NCBI RefSeq assembly: GCF_001649575.2
Contig: NC_051442.1
Coordinates: forward strand, 26,109,161-26,173,160
Source: Kryptolebias marmoratus
Taxonomy: Eukaryota > Chordata > Actinopteri > Cyprinodontiformes > Rivulidae
DNA: 64,000 nucleotides
Direction: 5' to 3'
The notes beneath the pieces were generated by a model. It had not been told where the DNA came from and made no database searches. It worked only from the letters and a program-made list of their open reading frames with translations. Shown piece by piece: positions 30,778 through 42,560 of this stretch (the stretch's first letter is position 1; each line of letters begins with the position of its first letter). The position numbers and the translations under genes were made by a program.

Positions 30778-30937
30778 AGAATCACTTGCAGAATCCCTGA
30801 AAGGGATCAGTGTAGACTGGACTAACCAGTTCATGGACTGGAAACCAGCTGGCAGAAACTGGAAATCTGATATAACAGTGCTGGAGCAGGAAGGCCCAGA
30901 CATTGAAAAGAATGGCTATCACCCTGACTGTTGGTGA
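30778..30937 (+). CDS. candidate terminal exon of an unknown protein
   Basis: A strong acceptor (TGTTTTTTTACTTACAG) precedes an open frame of 52 codons plus stop: ESLAESLKGISVDWTNQFMD, then KPAGRNWKSDITVLEQEG and HPDCW. Only this frame is open through the segment. The composition is protein-like (Trp, Asp and Lys rich), unlike nearby AT-rich DNA. No family is recognised and no upstream exon could be joined. It may belong to a host gene starting at the CpG-rich segment near 20.9 kb, or to a spliced transposon gene. Confidence 0.3.
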
Positions 30938-31860
30938 CTATACATAGTTATGTGAGGGGGCTGGGAACTGAGGAGACACACTTAACATAATAATCAGTTT
31001 TATTGTCAGTCATGTCATTTGTAGACAGCTGAAATGCAGACTTGTTTATTTCATTGATTTTTTTTTTGGCTCCTCTGTATTGCTGTATTCATCATTTATT
31101 TCAGTTTTGGTTCACAGCTGAGAGAATGTCAAAATCGGATGATTCATTATTATACTGTAAAATTAATTCTACAAGTTGAAGAAGTAACTGCTGATTTGAC
31201 AATTTTTTATGTTTAGCAGCCAAAGAGCTCAGATAGAAAGCATCCTACCAAGAAGCTGGTGTCGATTTTCAGTCATCCAGAACATGATAATCCTAAACGG
31301 TTCTACAGAAGCAACTGAACTCTTGATTCTTGAAGACATTTCACTTCTCATCCAAAAGCCTTCTTCAGCTCTGTTGTTGTTTTAACAATCACAACAATAG
31401 GGTCTTTAGGTCACACGAATTGTTGACCCACCCCTCCATCCTGTGAGTCGTATGAGTCATTGACACTTCTTGAATGTTTCCTGAGAATACTCAATGAGAC
31501 ATCACAAAGTCATCTCTCATTCACGTGGTTGCATGACAAAAATTGTGTCGTTTTTGTTCGCATAGCAGCTTCGACCACCACAGGGGTTTGCACCAAGTAT
31601 TGTGTGATTGGTCAGAAGTTGTTGTGGGCGTGTTTATGCAGAAAAGCCAGTGAGCTTTAATAGAGTTAATTTGCTTCTACTGCTCTGCTGAGAAGCAGCT
31701 GGCCAAGGCTGCTAGAAAATACAGCTGTCTTTAAAACTGTTTCAGCAAAACTTATAAACCTATGAACCTTTTGAAGCCAACAGCAGTTGAAATGAAATCA
31801 TAAAATATGCGTATTGTAAAATTAAAAAAAGTATACTTTTTAAAAGAAATATTTATACCG
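30938..31860. other. unassigned, with Penelope-associated-looking motif
   Basis: At about 31300-31400 lies the string GAAGACATTTCACTTCTCATC followed by CTTCTTCAGCTCTG, common near Penelope-like and related fish elements. A 66-codon plus frame at 31460-31660 is unrecognised. Confidence 0.35.
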
Positions 31861-32620
31861 AACATTGAAGAAACCACTCGGGTGTTTTTTTTCCATGACC
31901 CCCCTGATGTGTGATGACCACAGAGCCACTGAGGTTCACAGCATTCAGCCATTCAACAGTACGTGGATGAATACAGGTACAACATAGTTCAGTGGGTTGG
32001 AATGAACTGTTTGAACCGGCCAGAAAATACCACTGGAGTTTTATGTTTTGGCTCTCTGAAAAATAAAAACCTTCCTCAGATTTGGATACATAAGCTCTGA
32101 TGTGGGAATTACTATCAGAACTCTGGTGTGCACCACTTCAAAAAGAAGCACCACTCCGACCCTCGTTATGCGGTGGACTGGCTTCACAACAAAAAACAGG
32201 ACCTTTTTCCAACTTTTTTTAATTTTAAAAGAAAGGCAAATGTAGAGTAGGACGTCTCCGCAGGGAAGGAGACGAGAAACGTGTGATGTTGTGAACGTTA
32301 AAAGGTCTGAGCTGCTTACAGCCTGAGATCAGTTTGGGATTCAGAGCAGTTTGTTATTGATGGAAAAATAGAGACAATCCATGTGTGATTAAACAAAAGT
32401 CATAGTCTGAAACTGCTGTTGATTAGTTTACTCTGGTGTGAGAGTTTATAAACGTTACTACAAAGTGTGCTCATGATTTTTAAGAGTTAGCATCGAGTCA
32501 GCAACTCAGTCGTTGTGTGTGTTGTTTTGTCGACCATGACGGTCCTTGTGATCATCAGAATCCAAATCGGAAGAGTTTTAAATGACATTCAAGAAATATC
32601 AATTTTTTGACAGGCAGCTC
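31861..32620 (+). repeat. long dispersed repeat, copy 1 (pairs with 60005-60850)
   Basis: Colinear matches to 60005-60850 include TACCACTGGAGTTT, AATAAAAACCTTCCTCAGAT, AAGCTCTGATGTGGGAATT, and GAGATCAGTTTGGGATTCAG with CAGTTTGTTATTGATG. The pair also shares GACAATCCATGTGTGATTAA and CATGACGGTCCTTGTGATCA. Same orientation, with small indels. No transposase or RT is recognised. Confidence 0.8.
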
Positions 32621-32849
32621 TTTGTGGCTGTGACTGTCTCAATTGGTTTAATAAACATGTCTGGTTGAGGTAAGGGAAGCAAAAATCTGTACAAGGGCAG
32701 GAGAGTTGAGAAACCGGTGGGAAGAAACCCAATTTAATGCTGTAGGAGGAGGGAGAAGCTTTCAGGAGCTCTGATCTGAGGGTCTTATGGACTGTGAAAG
32801 GTGTGTGCAAAAACAAATGTCTTGCAACCACATGACTGCAAACCAACTT
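32621..32849. other. unassigned
   Basis: Between the long repeat and the GIY-YIG remnant, and possibly part of the latter's 3' region. Confidence 0.4.
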
Positions 32850-33270
32850 CTTGACGTCTTATGGAGTATGCTGGAGCCTTAACAAGGCCAACATGAGCTG
32901 TTTTGGTCAGATGTTGCAAGATGTGAGTGGTTGTGAAGTCAATACTGCACGATTGGTGTTAGAGAGATGAAACTTGAGGCCACCTCCTTGATTTAATGTT
33001 GTTTTTTCATGTTTAGCATAGATGGCTTCTTTCCCTTCTTTCAAACCTCAAATGAGTGTCCCTTGTCCTTGAGATGTAGATGAAGTGCTGAGTCTTGACC
33101 TGAGGAGCTGGCTCTTCTGTGTTGTGCCATCTGTTTGTTTAGCTGCTGTTTTGTTTCTTCGAAATAGAGGTCGGAACATTTCACACTGCACCTAACTGTA
33201 TACGCCACATTGTTAAACAACAGTATTTTAGTAACAGAGCTGGATCTTTTTTTGCCATCTTGATGGCTGG
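32850..33270 (-). pseudogene. Penelope-like GIY-YIG endonuclease remnant
   Basis: The minus frame reads NNVAYTVRCSVKCSDLYFEE (about 33220-33160), then TKQQLNKQMAQHRRASSSGQ and SALHLHLKDKGHSFE. After a stop comes KEAIYAKHEKTTLNQGGGLK with FHLSNTNRAVLTSQ (about 33020-32940). In the usual GIY-YIG module a GV-Y-x-I/V-x-C strand is followed by DLYIGETK; here the second motif is DLYFEET, so the YIG element is damaged. The following QHRR and HLK-GH strings fit the fish element version. The RT part is absent. Confidence 0.6.
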
Positions 33271-35129
33271 AGAAACATTTCAACAGGGGTGTGTGTGTGT
33301 GTGTGTTCACATGTCTGTTTATGTTAAAAGCTAAATTAGTAGCATTTAGATCTGACAGTAATTTATAAGACATACTGTTTAAAATACAATTCATATTGCA
33401 TATGGAATATGAAAAGTATATTTACATTAAAAGAACATTTGTCAGAGTTTCAGTTTCCAATATTCAGCTTTTTATAGTTGTTTTTTCCTCTTTCTGAAGT
33501 CATACCCATGTGTCTGAATTCCTGCAAAGAAGGATTTGTCTCCATAGTTTGCAGTTTTTACTAACAGTAACTTTTTTATTTGGTCAGGCTGTTGGGTAAG
33601 GTGGTCCAACACCCCTAAACTTTTCATTTGCCCATTGGTAGCCTATAAATGTAAAATCTTCTCTTTGCTGTTCTTGAAATAATTAAACATTGGATGTTGG
33701 GGAAATAACAACTGTTGCTTTTGTTAGTGAGCTGTCCCTGCTGATGTGAATTTGCTGTTACTAGCAGAGGAAGAAAAAGGTAGCAGTAAATGATTTCTTG
33801 TGTGTTATTTTCCAAGGTGCAGTAAATGCAGCATGATTTGAAATTGTGGGATGATAAATTTAGTAGTAGTAAAGTCAGTACTAACTTTATGCAGCTTGGC
33901 TAAATAGCATACTGATCAAAATCTTTTCAGACCTGAACCTCCAGTCAGACTGTGTTGGAGTTTTTTCAGGTTTAGTTACTTCAGCCACATGCTCTCAGAT
34001 TTCTTTTATTGTTCTGAGCTTTGTATACTCAGTATTACAACTGGTAAACTACACATTAGTTTGGTGTGCCTCAACCTCTGTTTAAATAGCATTCTGCACA
34101 CAGAAAGGAGGAAAAAAAGTACAGTGTGAAGTTTCTCTGAATAAAAAGAAAAATGCTGAAAATCCTTTTGCAGACTGGATGGATGAATGTAAAGAAGAAA
34201 ACAATGTGAGGATAGACTGTCCTCCTTCTCCTGTTATGCAACCAGCTGCTTTCTTTTGTCTTCTTGTTATTCACATAAAACCTTGTTCACTCAAAGGTCT
34301 CCTTGTTTGTGTCTGTCCATGACAGTCACTCATAAAACTAGACACAACCTCTGACCCATTCCTTTGACTCTGATGTGTACATGCAGGGTGGAACATTTAT
34401 TTTGCTATTTCTTTTTGTGGGTTCAGTGAATATACAGCAGCTTGTTAAGCAGCCAGCTGTGCAACTGTGTTTTGCATAATCATTTAAATAAAAAAACCCA
34501 TAGCTTATTGTGTGCACGGTGGGCAAAACTGTTGTAGGCCATGCACAGTATTATGTTGCTTTCCAAAAAAACTAGAAACTGAACAGTGACAGACAGACTT
34601 GTCAGAAGGGAAACACCAGTGATCTCACTGTTACTCGTCTGGTGGGGGTGTGGGGTCGGTCCAGTCCGTCACAGTGGGAGCAGTCTGCAGCAGGAGAGAG
34701 AAGTGGAGTGTACATAGATGATGGACCGAGTGACGTACATGTAAATTACATTTATGCATGTCTAGAAGCGAATGTGGGTGACCGAGAACATATCTGAAAA
34801 GAAGCTCATTTTCCTGCTGTATCAGATATCTGCCAGGCTGTCAGGGGGAAAAAATGAGGAGGAGGAAAAATGAACAGCTGCACCTACCTCCTCTTGTGAA
34901 CAGGATGCACCGTGAGAGGGAAAAAGTTTTATAGGAAGGACAGTGCTGCTCCTGATGATAAAGATGCAGACAGGTGATCTTTAGGTGTCCTCTGACCAGC
35001 TGCCCTGTGTTTGTTCATGTGACAGCAGCAGATCAGGTGTGTGTGAGTTAATACTGATATCGAGGGTGATCAGAACTGAACCAACACAGATTGGGATCAA
35101 GTTTTTTTGCATAGTGTGAGACATGGGCA
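33271..35129. other. non-coding, no gene recognised
   Basis: A (GT)n run lies near 33291-33306. Short frames (33041-33394 upstream part, 33624-33815, 34071-34274, 34338-34526) are unsupported. Confidence 0.5.
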
Positions 35130-35137
35130 CATGAAGG

Positions 35138-36079
35138 TAGTGCTGGGCGATATAACGATACATATCGTGGGGACAATAGAAAAGTGTCTATCGTGATATA
35201 TTTTCTTCTATCGTTTCTATCATAATTGTATCAAAGATTCATGTAAATATTTCATAACGTAGGCTACGACGAATGTATTANNNNNNNNNNNNNNNNNNNN
35301 NNNNNNNNNNNNNNNNNNNNNNNNNNNNNNNNNNNNNNNNNNNNNNNNNNNNNNNNNNNNNNNNNNNNNNNNNNNNNNNNNNNNNNNNNNNNNNNNNNNN
35401 NNNNNNNNNNNNNNNNNNNNNNNNNNNNNNNNNNNNNNNNNNNNNNNNNNNNNNNNNNNNNNNNNNNNNNNNNNNNNNNNNNNNNNNNNNNNNNNNNNNN
35501 NNNNNNNNNNNNNNNNNNNNNNNNNNNNNNNNNNNNNNNNNNNNNNNNNNNNNNNNNNNNNNNNNNNNNNNNNNNNNNNNNNNNNNNNNNNNNNNNNNNN
35601 NNNNNNNNNNNNNNNNNNNNNNNNNNNNNNNNNNNNNNNNNNNNNNNNNNNNNNNNNNNNNNNNNNNNNNNNNNNNNNNNNNNNNNNNNNNNNNNNNNNN
35701 NNNNNNNNNNNNNNNNNNNNNNNNNNNNNNNNNNNNNNNNNNNNNNNNNNNNNNNNNNNNNNNNNNNNNNNNNNNNNNNNNNNNNNNNNNNNNNNNNNNN
35801 NNNNNNNNNNNNNNNNNNNNNNNNNNNNNNNNNNNNNNNNNNNNNNNNNNNNNNNNNNNNNNNNNNNNNNNNNNNNAAATGCAGCAGATCTCATTTGTGA
35901 AAGTTCAGTTAAATGTCACTTCGAAATAAAGCTTGAAAAAGGTAAGAAATGAGATTATTTTTTCATATTTTTCAGAGAATAACTGACAACGTACGTAATT
36001 GGGGTATATCGTGATATATATCGTTATCGTGATATAAAATTATCCATATATAGGATTTTTCCCATATCGCCCAGCACTA
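35138..36079. mobile_element. hAT non-autonomous element with intact ends, gap inside
   Basis: The terminal inverted repeats are TAGTGCTGGGCGATAT (left) and its complement ATATCGCCCAGCACTA (right). They are flanked by a perfect 8-bp target duplication, CATGAAGG (35130-35137 and 36080-36087), the hAT hallmark. The interior beside both ends is rich in ATATCGTGATAT palindromes. Bases 35281-35876 are an assembly gap, so whether a transposase lies inside is unknown. Confidence 0.9.
35281..35876. other. assembly gap (596 N)
   Basis: Run of N. Any open frame across it is an artefact. Confidence 0.99.
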
Positions 36080-36087
36080 CATGAAGG

Positions 36088-37504
36088 GTAGCCTAAAATA
36101 TTGATATTTTTCAAAAAAATGAATCCTCAGCAGACACACATGATATCTGTTAATCTTAACAGCATCTAAACCATTTGATATAAACTCATTTCAATTGAAG
36201 TTCAGTAATAATATTATGAATAATTTTGGAAATTTAATTCTACGTTTTAAAATTTATTTTATGTGAATAACTTACAGAGTTTACCATTTTAAATTTCAGT
36301 TTTATGGCCTTGTGATATAGTTCATTAAATGGGTGTCATCTTAATTTTATGCCATTTTTAAACAGCCACTCCAGCAAAAGACAAGCCGTTATTATAAACA
36401 ATGACCAACTCGTTTAGTTAACCCCAAAATGGAGACAAAGCAGAAATGAACTAAAACAGTTGTTGACTAATTCAAAACAAAACTGGCAGATTAGTTGACT
36501 ATCAAAATAATCGTTAGATGCAGAATTAACTGCATGCCTATGGACCCATCTAACATAGCAGAGTTTGAGCTTCGGAGGTCACAAAGTGATGACTGCACAG
36601 CTGTCAATAATTGATACTCCTGTAAAATGAGCATGTGGGCAGTTGCAATGCAGGAACTCGTGTTAAGATGCTGAGCTTTGTTACCATACCCCTTCTGTTT
36701 TCTATCCAGTTGTCAAAAATAGAACAACATGTCAAATAATGCATTTACCGTATTTTGGAGTGTTACATTGGAATCTTGTCATGACGCGTTTCATGTAGGT
36801 GTTTGATCATTTGTGAAAAAAATGTTCAGCTTGATTCAGAATTTTGTAGGCAGCTGTCAGAACCTGATTCATCTGCTCCAAAGTCCTGAGCGTCACTCTG
36901 GTCCTTCTGACTGTGTCTTCATGTTTCTTTAATGGTCTTTAATGGGTTGAATGTTAGGAGACAGACAAGCTCCTTCTGCGTTTTCATTAGAACTCTGGAA
37001 ACAACTCATCCTGGTCACCTCGGTTTAATAATATACAGGTGTTTTCACGTTTTTTATCCAAGGCCAAAAAGAGTCTGCTGCGTCATCCAAAAAGTACAAC
37101 ATTCAGCACTCAGCACAAAGTTTATGACAAAATAGTTTTCAAACGAGAACTGCTTGATCATGGAAAAAAAAGTTATCACAATTAGGTCAGTATTGTAATT
37201 GATTATATTCATTGAGTTTGAAAATGTTCATTTTCATTTATTGCACTTACACAACAGTAAATTGTCGTAATTATGAGGTTTTCATTGATACCTTTTTGTT
37301 AAACTTTTTTTTTCATAACTGACAATGAGTTATAAATCAGCCACTGTATAGAGTAATAAACAAATGAAATCAACAATATATTGCACTTCTAATATAATAT
37401 AAATTTCCTGCTTTATAATGTAACCGCAGACCAACGATATGCATGTTGGGTTCATTGGTAACTTTAAACTGTTCCTAGGTGTGAGTTAGAGACACATGAG
37501 AAAA
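36088..37504. other. non-coding, no gene recognised
   Basis: AT-rich. The string AATAATCGTTAGATGCAG near 36508 resembles ends of another hAT MITE family (TTGACTAAT/ATCGTTAG type), but no partner end is clear. Confidence 0.45.
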
Positions 37505-37600
37505 ATAACCATTCACACTCTGTGTCCCTGTGATGGACTTGCGACCTGTCCAAGGTGTCCCCTGCCACTCACCCAATGACTGCTGGAGACAGGCACCAGT
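37505..37600 (+). repeat. fragment of the fish GGACTTGCGACCTGTCCA-type retroposon repeat
   Basis: It reads GTGATGGACTTGCGACCTGT then CCAAGGTGTCCCCTGCC and AATGACTGCTGGAGACAGGC. The same element family, reverse oriented, makes up 50260-50910. Confidence 0.65.
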
Positions 37601-38344
37601 TCTGCTGTGATCTGGAAAGGAAAAAGTGGATATGTAAACACATTGTATCATCTAAAGAGTGCATTATTTATTATTCACCTCACCATCAAGAAAAACATTT
37701 CTCATTTTAAACAGAAAACTTTAACTGCCCTGTGCATTATTTTACTTCTCGGTTCAGACAGGATGTTTGTAACTATGTGTCAGGCCTTCATAGGCTGTTA
37801 TGAATAAACTGAACTTGTGTAGGCTGGAGGAGTTTATGGGACTGGATCTGTCATCAGTTCTCTCTCTTCCTGCAAGATACTAATGAAGCAACATCAGCTC
37901 TTCCTCCTTCACACCAGCACAAAGAGAAATATGTTGACCTTTCTGCCTTTTTGGACTGGAATGAAAGAGACCGTTGGACCTTCTCACGGCTGAAAAGTCA
38001 GGAGAGTCTGCAACAGAACTATCTCTCTTCACTTCTTATCTCCTGCAGGTTCAATAGCAACAATCACCCTTTTCTCACAAGTCTGAGTTACAGCGAACCG
38101 GTAGTCATGTTATGTTTGGTGAACTGTACTTTGTAGTTACAAACACTCTACGGATATAAAGGCTGCAAGAACCAAGGAAATTATTCTCTCTTCTAGGGCT
38201 GTTAGAAAAGAAGGATGTCATTTTTTTTTACTTGTGATCCTGGTTTGAGAGTTCTTGCAGCTTGTTCTGGACAGAACTTTTTTTATGTGGTAACTCACAA
38301 CTATTGTGTGATTGGTCAAAAATTTGAAGTGAGTTAAGATGGTA
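37601..38344. other. non-coding, no gene recognised
   Basis: Short plus frames at 37607-37807 and 37951-38136 lack domain or splice support. Confidence 0.4.
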
Positions 38345-39245
38345 AAGCGAAAATGCTGACATTCCTGCTATAAGGACTTCTTGGGAGTTCTGATGGTAGA
38401 TTTCTGCAGGTGCAAACACACCACAATAACATCTGTGAACATCCAAGAAACAGACATTGAGATGGTAGACTCCTATAAGTACCTTGGTGTTCACCTGAAT
38501 AAACTGGACAGGATACACAACACTGATGCACTCTAAAGGGTCAGAGGAGACTGTACCTGCTGAGGAGACTCAGGTGGCGCTCCTGAAGACCTTCTTTGAC
38601 ACGGTTGTAGCATCAGCCATATTCTGTGGTGTGGTCTGCTGGAGCAGCAGCTCGTCAACAGCTGAGAGGAAACACTTGGATAAGCTCATCAGCAAGGCCA
38701 GCTCTGTCCTGGGATGCCCCCCTCCAGTGCAGGTGGTGGGAGACAGGAGAACTGTAGCCTAACTGACATCATTCCTGGACTGTCTCTCACCTGATGCAAG
38801 ACACCATCGCAGCACTGGAAAGCTCCTTCAGTGACAGGCTGCACAAAGGAATGATACAGCAGCTGTTAGACTGCTCCCAACAGGCCAAAAAAACTGTTTT
38901 ACTTTCCTGCTGTTCTTTGCACAGAGCTCCATATTCTTCTACACAGACTGTGTCTGCACAAATCAAAGCAGAATTGGTCTGTTCCACTTTATTGCAATAT
39001 ACTTGCATATTTTAACCAGAGTTTTTTTTACTAATTTTTTCATAGTTGTGTAGTTTTTAATTTTTATTATTGTTTTTAATACATGAAAATTATATTCTGT
39101 ATCTAGTGTTCTTCTCTCTGCCTGTCAGTTTGCTTCTAAAACACTGGGATTTCTCCACTGAGGGACAAATAAAGGCCTATTCTATTCTATTCTATTCTAT
39201 TCTATTCTATTCTATTCTATTCTATTCCATTCCATTCCATTCTAA
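38345..39245 (+). pseudogene. CR1/L2-like LINE 3' part with (TATTC)n tail
   Basis: The plus strand reads VNIQETDIEMVDSYKYLGVH then LNKLDRIHNTDAL. YKYLGV is the conserved end of the RT palm. A frame-shifted C-terminal region follows with LLKTFFDTVVASAIFCGVVC, KHLDKLISKASSVLGCPPP and VVGDRRTVA (38526-38762). A 3'UTR ends GGGACAAATAAAGGCCTATT followed by pentanucleotide repeats (39179-39241). Frameshifts and stops show a dead, 5'-truncated copy lacking the endonuclease and most of the RT. Confidence 0.8.
39179..39241. repeat. (TATTC)n then (CATTC)n microsatellite
   Basis: The LINE tail, with the last units changed to CATTC. Confidence 0.9.
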
Positions 39246-41079
39246 ATGTTATGTCTGAATGTAGCAGAGCGTTCTGTGTGCCTGCCCCCCTTCCCCTGTG
39301 CTTTCTTTGTTTTTCACTCACACATTCTTTCCTGCTGTTTGACAGACTTCACCTTAATTTTTATTCTAAAGCTGGACTGATTAAAAGTCACTTCTGCTGT
39401 TAAATTATGTAAGAGGACAGTTTCTTGTTTTTCATTCTAGTGTGAGAACGAGGGTCAGAGGACCAAGGTCTGCAAGTCTTGGATTGCTGCAGCTTTAGGA
39501 CATTGTTGAATTAAACATTAATGTCTTTGGTTTGTTAAAACTAAATTTTGAGCATAGAATCTTAGACCCACAAGATCAAAATATGTTGCTTTTCACTGCA
39601 GCATAAAACAGGTTTTATTCAAACAAGATCTTTGGAACTAAATGAACAAAGGTGGGTAAAATGCTGAGTACAGTGGCATAAGATTCTGTGGTGATGGATG
39701 TCCATACATCACATGTTGGACCTATCTGACCTGCTTTCATCAGTGTATCCACCACTTTGTCTTTGGGCCTGATGTAAAGTGTAAGAATGCCTGTGTTAGC
39801 ATCTTCCACATAAAATCGTCATGTTCCAACGTGTCTCCAAAGGGTCGTATACATCCTAACAGGATGTAAAGTCTTGAAAGATGAACAGGTCCAAAGTTTA
39901 GGTCCAGGTCTAATTGATTTACATAGCACATTTACAAAGCACTCTTGCTATCTCAAAGGGCTGTATGTACAAGGCAGTAAAAATAAAAATGAAGATAAAA
40001 GCAACACAAAATTATTCTTTGTGTTTTAAAGCTCTAAAATCATATAATGTATAGTGTATCAAGATATGCTATAATTAAAGAAAAGACTGAAAATTGAAGC
40101 CACAAAAGACGAGCACTCCCTAGTGGCTTAAGTTCAGTTTTTAAGGCCTGCCCCTCCATGTAGAGCAGTGGGACATGCACTTGACAAGTCACATGGTACA
40201 GCCATAAGCCATACGTCACTATGTATGGCTGTGTGTAAGGACGTATGCTGTACTACGTCACTGTTAGTACCATGTGACTTTAAAAGTAACACACCTGCAA
40301 GATCCAGATCCCATCAAAGAGCCATAAACCCCATCTTTACTAATTACTGCACTGTCATGCTGCTCACTTTAATTAAAACAATAAAAAAAATGCATCTGAT
40401 TATTTAAATATAGATATAAAACAAAATGTACAGCCACTTTTAAAGCTTTTCTTTTAAAACCTTCTTGCAAAAACGCAACAACTATAACCACTGCCCTGCC
40501 ACCTCACCTTTTCCATTATGGTATCTTAGACACATCCTGATAGTCTAATTGCATTAACATGACCTAAGGCTAAAAATGACACTAAAAGCGGAATGCTGCA
40601 ACAGTATTTGTTTTAGGGGGAGGAGCTTTGAAGATTCGACCAAATCTCCTGGCTTCCTTAGATAGGTAACTTTTACTTATTGGCTTTTATAATGTATGTG
40701 AATGTTTTTGTAGAGCGCCCTGAGATGACTTACTTATGTTGTGAATTTGCGCTATGTTTATATTAATTGAAGTTTCTTCTTTACTGGATAAAATTTTGAA
40801 ACAATTATTTAATACAGACAGGTACTAACGTAAGAAAAAAAAATCTCTCAGCAGTGGTAGATTGTGCTTTCTTGTTCTTAAAAACTGTTGTGAAGCCACG
40901 CTTATTTTTTGTTCTGTTCTTTGAATCTAACAGCAGTAGCAGCTCAATAAAATTCATTTTATGAACATGGCCACATTTCGATTTTTGAAGGTGTTTGGTA
41001 CTTTAGTTTACAGAATATTATTACTCAGCAGTGAGGCTGTTCATCATTATCAGTTTATTAGAGTCATTTTTAGACCAAT
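39246..41079. other. non-coding stretch with compound hairpin
   Basis: No coding gene recognised. It holds the nested inverted repeats at 40186-40280. Confidence 0.5.
40186..40280. repeat. compound inverted repeat with two TACGTCACT copies
   Basis: The outer stem AAGTCACATGGTAC (40186-40199) pairs perfectly with GTACCATGTGACTT (40267-40280). An inner stem is AGCCATAC/GTATGGCT. A GTACAGC/GCTGTAC pair is also possible. TACGTCACT, containing a CRE half-site, occurs twice inside. Confidence 0.8.
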
Positions 41080-42560
41080 TTTAATTGGCGATAATGGCCA
41101 CCTTTTAAAACAAAATCGGCAACCGGCCATGTCTCTGTATACCTAATCAATTACCAAGTAGGAAAATGGAGATGCAGAAGCAGCTGCTACAACATTACTG
41201 TGGCACAACAATTTATTTTTTTAAGCAAGAATACTCTTTAATGTTATTTTTAAATGTTCAACTTCTTCTAAGGGTTGCTAAATATACATTTATTGTGTTA
41301 AATAATCAGTTATATTCTGTTAAATGAAAAAAGTTTTTGACCACAACAACAAAAACAATTAGTGTTGTATATCTGCCATCAGTTGCCCTGATTTCTCAAT
41401 ATCCTTATCTGCATCGTCCATAGAAAACCCATATTGGTCAACCTGTAGTCATTGTTTTCTGTGTGAATGGTTTCAGGAGCTGCCATGTGTCCCTGAAGAT
41501 GAACAAAACAACTTTGTCTCACAAAACCAGCAGCAGAACAAATTGCTGCCTTCGAAACACAAAACCTCAGTACTGATGCAAAGACTATTTATTTAACTAT
41601 GATTTACTGCAAAATTACCGAATTCTGAAAAATAACTAAATTATTTCATCTGTGCGCTAATGTCCTGGTCCTAGTTGTCTATACTCATAGGATGCATTGT
41701 AAAGCCAGTTAAAAATAGGAAATTATTAAACAAACACAATAAACCAAAGAAAAAAAGATCTACATCAAAATTTTAGACATAATCATACAGATAATAAAAC
41801 TGCACCACTGTACAAACATGGTAAAATACAGTGAATCTGAAGACATTTTGACAAAAGAAAAGTTAAGCTTTTCAGTGTGGAAGAGTATGGCATTTCAAAA
41901 TAATGTGTAGGAAGCATGAGCCTTCCACCGCTGTTTGTGCTGATATGTTGTGTGTGATTGTTGCCAAACATGGTGCTGTGCATTAAGGATAAACTTCTTT
42001 ACTTTGGTCTCATCTGTAGGACCCTATGATTTCCTCAATCTGAAAAATGCAAATAGAATCAAGGAATTTGATGTTAAAAGTGGAATTTACTGTAAAATGT
42101 GCATTTTACAGTATTGAACAGTCTGTAGAACGATGCAGAACATGTCACTGTTGTCTAATGACTCTGAATTTTCTTAACAATCTTATTTATTCCTTTATTT
42201 TTTTACTAAAGGTTAATTGACCTGACTTTTCTATGGTCAATTCTGATACCAATTTTTGGAAATCAGGCAGCTGATGCACAACATTGTTTTTTTTTGTTTA
42301 TTAGTTTTTGGGGTGTTTTTTGGCCAGTATGTGTTTTTCATTTAACAGAATATAATAAAATAATTACTTAACTGAAATTGATGAACTTGTTTAATGCACT
42401 CTTGCTTAAAAAGTCTAAATGGTGAGCTACAGAAAGCTGGTTGTTGAAGCTGCTGCTGCATCTCCATTTTCCTACTTGGTAACTTATAAAATATAAACAG
42501 ACATGGCCGAATGCATATTTGTTAAAAGTGGCCAATATTGGCCAAATAAATAGTGTGAAC
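41080..42560. mobile_element. foldback element with long imperfect inverted repeats
   Basis: The left arm (about 41085-41400) and inverted right arm (about 42225-42550) share CCAAGTAGGAAAATGGAGAT, TTATATTCTGTTAAATGAAA, CGGCCATGTCT, and an AATGTTGTGCATC/AGTGTTGTATATC region. They differ by substitutions and small indels. The interior of about 0.8 kb has no recognisable transposase. Confidence 0.7.

Noticed and set aside
35220..35929. Long open frames of about 220 codons on both strands
   Set aside because: They consist of unknown residues across the assembly gap.
39179..39241. CRISPR-like array
   Set aside because: It is a pentanucleotide LINE tail in a eukaryotic genome, with no spacers.
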